Of a stretch of 5,915 nt of DNA, positions 1 to 5,065 are shown piece after piece. The notes under the pieces were generated by a model that was not told the origin of the DNA, did no database searches, and saw only the letters and a program-made list of their open reading frames with translations. The position numbers and the translations under genes are program-made. The DNA is from Rhodospirillaceae bacterium (lineage in GTDB: Bacteria > Pseudomonadota > Alphaproteobacteria > DSM-16000 > Inquilinaceae), in the NCBI GenBank assembly GCA_020425485.1, contig JAGQRL010000414.1:1-5915 (forward strand), read 5' to 3'. Numbering within the stretch: the stretch's first letter is position 1; every line of letters begins with the position of its first letter.

Positions 1-13
1 GCAGCCGGCCGGC

Positions 14-841
14 TCACCCGCCGGGGCGCAACGGCGGCGGCGGGATGGCGCGCGACGCCATTTCCGGGATCACGTCATAGGCCGCCGGCGGCAGATCCTC
101 GATCCAGTTGAGCAGCAGCTCGCTCCGCGCTTCGGCCAGGGCCGGGTCGGCCAGTGCTCCCAGCAGCGCGCGCTTCAGGGCCGATACCACTTCCGGCTGC
201 GTATCGGCATCGGTCACGAAGGGCAGGGCCGGTGCCGCCTCGGTTTCGGCGATCACCCGCAGCCCGGTCACCGCCGCCCGCCGGTGCTTATGCAGCAGGG
301 CGAAGGTCACGCAGTCGATCGCCGCCACATCGGCATGGCCGGCGCGCACCGCCGCCAGGCTCTGCACATGCGATCCGCTGATCCTGGCGCTGGAAAAGAA
401 GTTGCCGCGCAGCGCCAGCGGCGCCACCAGGGCGGCCAGCGCGTTCCAGCCGGACTGGCTGTCCCAGCTGTTCACCGCCACCACGTGGCCGCGCAGATCG
501 CCCAGCGTGCGCAGCGACGATTCCGCCCGCACCACCACCAGGCTGCGATAGAGGGGGCCGCGGCAGCCCGGCGCATCGTAGATCGGCGTGCCCAGAAGCT
601 GCAGCCGGCCGGCCAGACTGTGGGTGAAGGGAAAGCCGCAGGTCTGCCCGAACACGATGGTGCGGTTGGGGATCAGGGCCGCCATGTCGTGGACCCCGTC
701 CACGTCCTTGGGCAGCGCCACCTCGCGCAGGCCCTGGCGGCGCATATCCGTGGCGATGCGGCGCCACAGCGCGCCGGGTGCCCATTCCGTTTCGGGAAGG
801 GCGTACATGGCGAGGGAGACGACCGCCGGACGCTCGCTCAT
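14..841 (-). CDS. PhnD-like substrate-binding-fold protein without signal peptide
   Basis: This 275-residue protein belongs to the PhnD/SsuA/transferrin-like periplasmic binding protein (type 2) superfamily, whose members bind small ligands, often phosphonate or phosphite, for ABC importers. Seen in the sequence: a first beta strand starting near residue 6 (VVSLAMYALPE), GQTCGFP at 65-71, TPIYDAPGCRGP at 85-96, YRSLVVVR around 98-105, AVNSWDSQSGWNAL at 122-135, SGSHVQSLAAV at 155-165 and AAIDCVTFALL at 173-183. These match a subfamily of free-standing alphaproteobacterial PhnD-like proteins. The fold begins almost at the N-terminus with no signal peptide or lipobox, so the product is probably cytoplasmic. 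The ATG at 841 is chosen because the upstream in-frame extension (to 1066) runs antisense-like through the desaturase gene and is Arg/Pro-rich. No strong Shine-Dalgarno is seen. It lies 43 bp downstream of the desaturase on the same strand, probably in one operon. No permease or ATPase gene is present in the window. The ligand is unknown. Confidence 0.85.
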   Translation of the reverse strand: MSERPAVVSLAMYALPETEWAPGALWRRIATDMRRQGLREVALPKDVDGVHDMAALIPNRTIVFGQTCGFPFTHSLAGRLQLLGTPIYDAPGCRGPLYRSLVVVRAESSLRTLGDLRGHVVAVNSWDSQSGWNALAALVAPLALRGNFFSSARISGSHVQSLAAVRAGHADVAAIDCVTFALLHKHRRAAVTGLRVIAETEAAPALPFVTDADTQPEVVSALKRALLGALADPALAEARSELLLNWIEDLPPAAYDVIPEMASRAIPPPPLRPGG

Positions 842-884
842 GGCCGCACCGCCGGTGACGCGGGGAAAGACGATCCCGCTGCCC

Positions 885-1844
885 CTAGGCCGCGACGCCC
901 GGTCCTGCGGTGCCGTCGCTCCTGGCCGGGCGCAGGTCGGTCGCCACCGCCGATGCGGCCTGGGCGGGGTGCACCGGATGGTCGAGCGGCCGCAGCAAAT
1001 GGCGCGCCGCCAGTGCGGCATAGCCGTGGTAGAGCCCGGCGCCGCGGGCCGCGATGCCGCGCGCATCCATGGTCCGCGCCAGCTCCGGCAGGCGGTACCA
1101 GGGAAGGCCCGGCCGGGCGTGGTGGGCGACGTGCAGGTTGTTGTGCAGGAACAGCAGGCCGAACAGGGGTGCGCGGTCCACCACCGCGGTGCGCTGCTCG
1201 CTCGCCGGGGCGGCGCGATGCTCGGCGAACGACCGCACCAGTGTCAGCGACAGGCCGCAATAGACCCAGGCGGCATACATCCACGCCGGCACCCCGGCGA
1301 CGCCGATGGCCCAGCCCAGCACCAGGGCCGCCAGCACCAGGTGCAGCGCCCACATGCGCAGGCATGCCCGGTCGCCGGCAATGATCTTGCGGGCCTGCGA
1401 CACCCAGGTGCCGGCCATGGCCAGCGCCGGCCCCAGCACGAGCCGGCCGAGCAGGGTGCGGTGGGCGATCAGCACGCCGTGGGCCGCCGGCGACAGCCGG
1501 TTCCACGTTTCCGCCGTGACGTAGTAGCTCTCCGGATCTTCGATCGGGCACGTGAGATGCTGATTGCGGTGGTGGCGAAGGTGCGACGACCGATACAGCA
1601 CATAGGGCAGCCAAATGGAAAGCGGGATCGCGCCAAGTGCGGTATCGAACCGCCGCCGCCCGGTGGGATGACCGTGGATGATTTCGTGCTGCAGGCTGGA
1701 ATGCCAGGCCAGCAGCATCGCGCCTATGGGAACGGCGACGAACCACGGGATCGCGGCATGGAACCAGGTGATTGCGAAAAAGCCGCCATAGACGGCGATC
1801 ACCACCAGCCAGGTCGGCCATTCCCGTGCCCACGGTCGGCGCAT
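885..1844 (-). CDS. Membrane fatty acid desaturase family protein
   Basis: This 319-residue integral membrane di-iron oxygenase has all three histidine boxes: HEIIHGH at 53-59, HLRHH at 88-92, and HNNLHVAHH at 234-242. SFAEH at 205-209 contributes a further likely metal-ligand histidine. Hydrophobic stretches near 11-30, 32-48, 127-147, 164-181 and 184-203 fit the family, which places the di-iron site on the cytoplasmic face. Members introduce double bonds or hydroxyl groups into acyl chains or related lipids using O2 and an electron donor. The exact substrate cannot be read from the sequence. The DPESYY motif at 103-108 after the second box is also visible. Length is normal for the compact bacterial forms. 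The ATG at 1844 has a near-perfect ribosome binding site. It is first in a likely two-gene operon with the PhnD-like gene and is divergent from the XRE regulator. A carotenoid hydroxylase or ketolase role is a less likely alternative. Confidence 0.9.
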   Translation of the reverse strand: MRRPWAREWPTWLVVIAVYGGFFAITWFHAAIPWFVAVPIGAMLLAWHSSLQHEIIHGHPTGRRRFDTALGAIPLSIWLPYVLYRSSHLRHHRNQHLTCPIEDPESYYVTAETWNRLSPAAHGVLIAHRTLLGRLVLGPALAMAGTWVSQARKIIAGDRACLRMWALHLVLAALVLGWAIGVAGVPAWMYAAWVYCGLSLTLVRSFAEHRAAPASEQRTAVVDRAPLFGLLFLHNNLHVAHHARPGLPWYRLPELARTMDARGIAARGAGLYHGYAALAARHLLRPLDHPVHPAQAASAVATDLRPARSDGTAGPGVAA

Positions 1845-1848
1845 GCGT

Positions 1849-1856
1849 CCTCCTTT
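1849..1856 (-). promoter_or_regulatory. Strong Shine-Dalgarno of the desaturase gene
   Basis: On the minus strand the sequence reads AAAGGAGGACGC directly before the ATG at 1844. This is a near-consensus ribosome binding site, 4 nt from the start codon. It fixes the start and suggests efficient translation, in contrast to the divergent regulator, which has no such site. Confidence 0.85.
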
Positions 1857-1995
1857 GCTGTGGCCAGTCGAGCTGGTCAGGCGGGGAGCGCCGCAGCGAG
1901 GAATGGCCAGGCCGGCCGGTGCATGCGGCGTCTTGCCCTATGTGACACCCGGGCCGCTTGTTGCGCCATTCAGCAAATGCGCACAGTGTGGAGCG

Positions 1996-2017
1996 TATGT
2001 GAACAAGCCGTTTCATA
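1996..2017. promoter_or_regulatory. Imperfect inverted repeat, candidate regulator operator
   Basis: The left half TATGTGAAC (1996-2004) and right half GTTTCATA (2010-2017) form an inverted repeat across a 5-nt spacer, with one extra base and one mismatch. It covers the -35 region and most of the spacer of the regulator promoter, which is where an autorepressor would bind. XRE-family regulators usually bind such dyads as dimers. It is short and imperfect, so chance is possible. Confidence 0.35.
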
Positions 2018-2027
2018 TGGTGATAAT
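2000..2027 (+). promoter_or_regulatory. Candidate sigma70-type promoter of the XRE regulator
   Basis: A -10-like GATAAT (2022-2027, 5 of 6 to TATAAT) lies 16 bp after a weaker -35-like TGAACA (2000-2005, 4 of 6 to TTGACA), in an AT-rich pocket of GC-rich DNA. The predicted transcription start is near 2034, about 2 nt before the ATG at 2036. The transcript would therefore be leaderless, in keeping with the absence of any Shine-Dalgarno. Confidence 0.5.
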
Positions 2028-2035
2028 ACACAACA

Positions 2036-2959
2036 ATGCGTGACCAAGAGCAACAGGAGCCGCGGCCGCTCGACCGCCGCGACTTTCTCGACACCTTCCG
2101 CAGCCGGCTCACCCGGGTGATCGCCGACAGCGGGCTCAACCGCAGCGCCTTCGCCCGCTCCGTCGGCATCGACCGGTCGACGCTCTCCCAGCTCCTGTCG
2201 CCGGACAACGACCGGCTGCCGCGGGTGGAAAGCCTGGTGGCCATCGCGTCCGCCCGCCGCGTCGGGCTGGACTGGCTCTTGGGCCTGACCCATGAGGACG
2301 GGCAGATCGGTGCGGACATCATGCGCGAGCGCATGAGCATCGAGCGCGATGCCCTGTCGCCGGTGGACGAGCGGCTGCTCACCTGGCACCGCGAGGCGCG
2401 CGGCTACAAGATCCGCTATGTGCCCTCGACCCTGCCGGACATCCTGAAGACCGAGGCGGTGATCCGTTACGAGCTGGCGCATTTTTCCGCCCAGCGGCCG
2501 GAGCAGCGGATCGAAACGGCGATCACCCAGCTTGCCTTCCAGCGGCGGCCGGAAACCGACATGGAGGCGTGCACCTCCATCCAGTCGGTGGAAACCTTCG
2601 CGCTCGGCCACGGCATCTGGCGCAAGCTGCCCCGCGACGTGCGCGAAGAGCAGCTCGACGTGATGATCGAACGGGTGGAGGAGCTGTACCCCACCTTCCG
2701 CTGGTTCCTGTTCGATGGGCTGCAGCGCTTCTCCTCGCCCTTCACCATCTTCGGGCCCAACCGTGCGGCCCTCTATGTCGGGCAGATGTATTTCGTGTTC
2801 CCGTCCATGGAGCATGTGCGGGCGCTGACGGAGCATTTCGACGGGCTGATCCGCGGCGCGGTGGTGCAGCCCACGGAGGTGTCGGCGATGCTGCGCGAAC
2901 TGCGCGCCGAACTGCGCCGCACGGCCGACGAGGTGCCGCCGGTGGGGGAGGATTTTTGA
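2036..2959 (+). CDS. XRE-family regulator with DUF5753-like C-terminal domain
   Basis: This 307-residue DNA-binding regulator has a helix-turn-helix domain at about 20-85. The HTH core is around 35-55 (NRSAFARSVGIDRSTLSQLL), followed by the LDWLLGLT signature at 78-85 that closes many XRE domains. The C-terminal two thirds looks like a ligand or partner domain. KIRYVPSTLPDILKTEAVIRYE at 125-146 corresponds to the IPGLLQTxxYAxAL segment of DUF5753. SSPFTIFGPNRAALYVGQ at 233-250 and the HFDGLIRGAVVQPTEVSAML segment (267-286) correspond to its FTLLxFP...VVYVE and FDxLRxxALSPEES segments. DUF5753 is typical of actinobacterial Scr1/WhiJ-type regulators, so the assignment here is inference by eye. 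The start is nearly forced: in-frame stops TGA (2021) and TAA (2024) lie just upstream, and the next Met is residue 96, past the HTH. No Shine-Dalgarno is present. It is divergent from the desaturase operon, which it probably regulates together with itself. Confidence 0.85.
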   Translation: MRDQEQQEPRPLDRRDFLDTFRSRLTRVIADSGLNRSAFARSVGIDRSTLSQLLSPDNDRLPRVESLVAIASARRVGLDWLLGLTHEDGQIGADIMRERMSIERDALSPVDERLLTWHREARGYKIRYVPSTLPDILKTEAVIRYELAHFSAQRPEQRIETAITQLAFQRRPETDMEACTSIQSVETFALGHGIWRKLPRDVREEQLDVMIERVEELYPTFRWFLFDGLQRFSSPFTIFGPNRAALYVGQMYFVFPSMEHVRALTEHFDGLIRGAVVQPTEVSAMLRELRAELRRTADEVPPVGEDF

Positions 2960-2982
2960 GGGTGTTTTTTGTTCAGTCTGCG

Positions 2983-3054
2983 CCGGCCCGCTCCCCCGCC
3001 CGGCCACCCAAACCATTGTGAACGATTGGGTCGCCGGGCCGGGGAGCGGGCTGG
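2983..3054. terminator. Long near-perfect hairpin between convergent genes
   Basis: Arms 2986-3011 and 3026-3051 pair at 24 of 26 positions (mismatches at 2997/3040 and 3005/3032). The stem extends outward by two G-C pairs and a G-T wobble to 2983/3054, and the loop is about 14 nt. Position between the convergent regulator and transglycosylase genes suggests a shared transcription terminator. It lacks the expected T-tract after the stem on either strand: the only T-run (T6 at 2965-2970) precedes the hairpin on the plus strand. It could act without a U-tract, or be a dispersed palindromic repeat of REP type. Confidence 0.55.
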
Positions 3055-3081
3055 AACCGCGTCCGCCAAGGCCGGAAATCC

Positions 3082-4170
3082 CTAGCGGTTGCCGCTGACC
3101 ACCCGGTCGTCGTTGGAGCCGCCGGAAATCACCCGGCTGTCGGTGCCGCCGCTGCCCGTCCGGCCCACCAGCACCACGGCGCCATCCACCATCGAGCGGG
3201 CGGAAATCACCGCAGCCCCGCTGGCAAAGGTGCTGGCGGCGGTCTCGATGGCCGGTCCCGGCACCCCGCAGGGCTCCACCGGGTTGCCCAGCAGGCGGGC
3301 ACGTTCGGCCCGTACGGCGCAGGCATAGCGGGCCTGGCGGATGGGATCGGCGGAATGGTAGCGGGCCATGGCGCCATCCCACGAGCCGGTGTCGGCGAAC
3401 AGCCGGCGCAGGTAGCGGGCGGCATAGTCGGCATTGGTTTCCGGCACGAAGGCTTCGGCCAGCGAGGCGAAGGCATCGGGGTGCCAGCGCAGGTTCACCT
3501 GCATGCAGCCGACATCGATGGACTGCACGCCCTGGGCGCGCAGCGCTTCCACCCCCGCCACCGCCTCGCCCAGGCTGGCGAAGCGGATGCCCTGGCCGGC
3601 GGCGTTGATCACCCAGGGGCTGAGCCCGCTTTCCACCCGGCCGATGGCCAGCATCAGGTCCAGCGGCACGCCGTGGCGGCTGGCCGCCTGATCGATGGCG
3701 TGGGCGCAGATGCCGTGGGCATCGACGGTGGCGGCGGGATCGTAGTGGGGCGTGGCACCGACACCGGTGGCCGTGCCGGCCGGCGGACCGTTGGACACCA
3801 GGGGGCCTTCGGGAGCCGGGGAGCCTTCGGGAGCCACGGGGCCATCGGGCGTCAGGGTTACCCCACCCTCCGACGCAATGGCGGGCACCGCTCCGGTGGC
3901 GGTGATGGTGGCGGCACCGGAAATGGAAAGATCGGGCTCCAACTGCGGTTGCAGATCGGTGGCACCGCCGAACGACAGCCCGTCCACCGGTGTGCCCACC
4001 GCCGCGTCGTCCGGCGCGTCGGCCGGCGCTTCCACCGGCGCTTCCACCGTCTGGGCCGCAACGGGGGTTGCGGCGACCGACAGCAAGGCCAGCAGCGCCC
4101 CGGCCGGCGCCTTCATCCGGCGGACCAAAGCCGCCGACCGCCGGGCGTGCGCGCCGCCCCTACCGCCCAT
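3082..4170 (-). CDS. Exported SLT-domain lytic transglycosylase
   Basis: This 362-residue secreted protein carries a lysozyme-like SLT domain at about 150-300. Such enzymes cleave the MurNAc-GlcNAc bond of peptidoglycan in the periplasm, forming 1,6-anhydroMurNAc ends. Seen: an N-terminal signal peptide with a basic n-region to Lys20, a hydrophobic core at 21-36 and a likely cleavage after Ala39 (PVAA|Q). The probable catalytic Glu180 lies in IGRVESG, followed by IDVGCMQVNL at 218-227 and ARYHSA at 269-274. Between signal and domain lies a long Pro/Ala/Glu/Gly-rich linker (40-140), and the C-terminus ends in a repeated Ser/Gly/Asp tail. Cys155, 222, 284 and 301 could form disulfides. The ATG at 4170 is preferred over Met19 (4116) because GAGG lies 6 nt before it, while Met19 has no ribosome binding site. 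It is immediately downstream of a 61-residue gene and probably translationally coupled to it. The exact transglycosylase family and its role (wall turnover versus assembly of an envelope machine) are not determinable here. Confidence 0.87.
   Translation of the reverse strand: MGGRGGAHARRSAALVRRMKAPAGALLALLSVAATPVAAQTVEAPVEAPADAPDDAAVGTPVDGLSFGGATDLQPQLEPDLSISGAATITATGAVPAIASEGGVTLTPDGPVAPEGSPAPEGPLVSNGPPAGTATGVGATPHYDPAATVDAHGICAHAIDQAASRHGVPLDLMLAIGRVESGLSPWVINAAGQGIRFASLGEAVAGVEALRAQGVQSIDVGCMQVNLRWHPDAFASLAEAFVPETNADYAARYLRRLFADTGSWDGAMARYHSADPIRQARYACAVRAERARLLGNPVEPCGVPGPAIETAASTFASGAAVISARSMVDGAVVLVGRTGSGGTDSRVISGGSNDDRVVSGNR
3088..3141 (-). repeat. Degenerate repeat in the transglycosylase C-terminal tail
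   Basis: Residues 344-351 (DSRVISGG) and 354-361 (DDRVVSGN) are two degenerate copies encoded 30 bp apart at the extreme C-terminus. The tail is outside the catalytic domain and probably flexible or surface exposed. No known wall-binding motif is recognised. Confidence 0.5.
3796..3849 (-). repeat. Three degenerate 18-bp repeats in the linker
   Basis: Residues 108-125 read as three six-residue units: PDGPVA, PEGSPA, PEGPLV. They are encoded by three 18-bp units, of which the middle pair share GAGCC/GGGCC-TTCGGGAGCC cores on the plus strand. This is a low-complexity linker likely to vary in length by slippage. Confidence 0.6.
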
Positions 4171-4173
4171 CGG

Positions 4174-4359
4174 CTACCTCGAATTGTCGATCTCGTATTT
4201 CAGCCCCTGCCAGAAGCGCAGCTCCGGCCAGGCGCGGCCGAGGATCGCATCGGGCGAGAGGTCGGTGGAGCGCAGCGCCTGGACCTGGTCTTCCAGTTCG
4301 CGCAAACGTTCTTCCACCGGCTTTTCGGTGGGGTTTACTCCCCGCGGCGGCATGCCCAT
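4174..4359 (-). CDS. 61-residue hypothetical protein, partly coiled coil
   Basis: This small protein is not one I recognise. It starts MGMPPRGV, has a charged heptad-like helix at about 14-30 (PVEERLRELEDQVQALR), then a polar linker and a conserved-looking aromatic end (GRAWPELRFWQGLKYEI, 41-57). It has no signal peptide or membrane segment, so it is probably cytoplasmic. The ATG at 4359 is chosen because GGAG lies 7 nt upstream; Met3 (4353) is a possible alternative. An upstream in-frame ATG at 4446 would start inside rdgB and run through the candidate promoters, so it is unlikely. The stop TAG (4174-4176) adjoins the GAGG ribosome binding site of the transglycosylase, and the two genes are 3 nt apart, which indicates translational coupling. 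It may act with the transglycosylase, but the compartments differ, so it could simply be co-transcribed. Confidence 0.7.
   Translation of the reverse strand: MGMPPRGVNPTEKPVEERLRELEDQVQALRSTDLSPDAILGRAWPELRFWQGLKYEIDNSR
4177..4180 (-). promoter_or_regulatory. Shine-Dalgarno of the transglycosylase inside the upstream gene
   Basis: On the minus strand GAGG lies within the last two sense codons of the 61-residue gene, directly before its TAG stop, and 6 nt before the ATG at 4170. Ribosomes finishing the small gene would stand on the start site of the next one. This decides the start at 4170 rather than 4116. Confidence 0.65.
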
Positions 4360-4400
4360 CCCATATCTCCGCTGTTCGTGGGGCGGCACCGGTGCACCGG

Positions 4401-4431
4401 TTGCCGCTCCCCGCACCCCTGCAAGTAGTAT
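4401..4431 (+). promoter_or_regulatory. Candidate rdgB promoter
   Basis: TTGCCG (4401-4406) and TAGTAT (4426-4431) could serve as -35 and -10 elements, with a long 19-bp spacer. The predicted start near 4438 leaves only about 7 nt before the rdgB ATG. That would exclude the weak GAGA (4433-4436) from the transcript. The match is modest. Confidence 0.35.
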
Positions 4432-4454
4432 AGAGACGCATTGCATGACGTCAT
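4427..4454 (-). promoter_or_regulatory. Candidate promoter of the small-protein/transglycosylase operon
   Basis: On the minus strand a -10-like TATACT (4427-4432) follows a -35-like ATGACG (4449-4454) with a 16-bp spacer. The predicted start near 4420 gives a leader of about 60 nt ahead of the ATG at 4359, which includes the GGAG ribosome binding site. Its -10 coincides with that of the rightward candidate, so the two promoters would compete for polymerase. Confidence 0.4.
4445..4454. repeat. Perfect 10-bp palindrome at the rdgB start codon
   Basis: ATGACGTCAT is a perfect palindrome that begins at the rdgB start codon and overlaps the -35 element of the leftward promoter candidate. It could be a regulator site for the divergent pair or chance, as no second copy is seen in the window. 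Confidence 0.3.
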
Positions 4455-5065
4455 ATCGTCGATTCCGTGGCGACACCCTGGTGATCGCCAGCCACAACGC
4501 CGGCAAGGTGCGCGAGATCGCGGACCTGCTGGGACCCTATGCCGGCCACTTCCCCTCGGCCGGAGAGTTCGGCCTCGACGACCCGGAGGAGACGGGCGAG
4601 ACCTTCGCCGCCAACGCTGCGCTGAAGGCACGCTACGTGGCCGAGCGGTCCGGCCATCCGGCACTGGCGGACGACAGCGGGCTGGCGGTGGCCGCACTCG
4701 ATGGGCGGCCCGGCGTGCACTCCGCCCGCTGGGCCGAGGACGCCTCGGGCCGGCGCGATTTCGGCCGCGCCATGGAACGGCTGGAAGAGGCACTGGCCGG
4801 ATCGGCCGACCGGCGGGCGTGGTTCGTCTGCTCGCTCTGCCTGGCCTGGCCGGACGGTGAAACCGCCCTGTTCGAAGGCCGGGTGGACGGCACCCTGGTG
4901 TGGCCCATCCGCGGTGCCAACGGCTTCGGCTACGACCCCATGTTCCTGCCCGATGGCCACGATCTCACCTTCGGGGAGATGGAGCCGGCGGCCAAGCACG
5001 CCATCAGCCACCGGGCGCGCGCCTTCGCCAAGCTGGTGGCGGCCTGCTTCGAGGCGCCGGTGTGA
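4445..5065 (+). CDS. rdgB: RdgB/HAM1-family dITP/XTP pyrophosphatase
   Basis: This 206-residue enzyme hydrolyses non-canonical purine nucleoside triphosphates (dITP, ITP, XTP) to monophosphate and pyrophosphate, keeping deaminated purines out of DNA and RNA. All family motifs are present in order: SHNAGK at 16-21, ETGETFAANAALKA at 49-62, ADDSGL at 75-80, PGVHSARW at 89-96, FVCSL at 127-131, GANGFGYDP at 157-165, FGEM at 176-179 and KHAISHR at 184-190. Length is typical. It is cytoplasmic and probably dimeric, like known members. The ATG at 4445 has only a weak GAGA upstream. The extension further upstream in the same frame crosses the transglycosylase gene and has no family similarity, so it is rejected. 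The gene overlaps hemW by 4 nt. An rph (RNase PH) gene, often found just before rdgB in alphaproteobacteria, is not here. Confidence 0.96.
   Translation: MTSYRRFRGDTLVIASHNAGKVREIADLLGPYAGHFPSAGEFGLDDPEETGETFAANAALKARYVAERSGHPALADDSGLAVAALDGRPGVHSARWAEDASGRRDFGRAMERLEEALAGSADRRAWFVCSLCLAWPDGETALFEGRVDGTLVWPIRGANGFGYDPMFLPDGHDLTFGEMEPAAKHAISHRARAFAKLVAACFEAPV

Larger units (their letters stand above)
1845..2035. other. Divergent intergenic region between desaturase and regulator
   Basis: These 191 bp separate the desaturase and XRE regulator start codons. The right end (about 1996-2035) is noticeably AT-richer than its surroundings and holds the regulator promoter and an imperfect inverted repeat. 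The remainder, 1857-1995, is GC-rich. I find no convincing -35/-10 pair for the leftward desaturase transcript and no supported small gene, so the desaturase promoter may depend on an activator or lie within the AT-rich end. Confidence 0.6.

Noticed and set aside
3..14. Perfect 12-bp palindrome AGCCGGCCGGCT at the end of the PhnD-like gene
   Set aside because: Made almost only of G and C in a GC-rich genome and partly repeated at 601-613. It could be half of a terminator, but the window ends there.
842..1066. 75-residue N-terminal extension of the PhnD-like protein
   Set aside because: It overlaps the desaturase 3' end in another frame and is not like a signal peptide. The ATG at 841 starts right at the fold.
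1861..1879. Short stem-loop just upstream of the desaturase ribosome binding site
   Set aside because: The stem is seven positions with an A-C mismatch in the transcribed orientation, so it is too weak to call a leader structure.
838..2382. 514-codon open frame on the minus strand spanning the regulator and desaturase genes
   Set aside because: It is Arg/Ser/Pro-rich, antisense to the regulator HTH and out of frame with the desaturase histidine boxes. It is a GC-driven shadow.
3355..4428. 357-codon open frame on the plus strand opposite the transglycosylase
   Set aside because: It is Gly/Arg/His-rich without any motif, while the opposite strand encodes a clear signal peptide and SLT domain.
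3752..4444. N-terminal extension of rdgB to an upstream ATG at 3752
   Set aside because: The extension is the antisense of the transglycosylase and small gene. RdgB family length and the ATG at 4445 fit without it.
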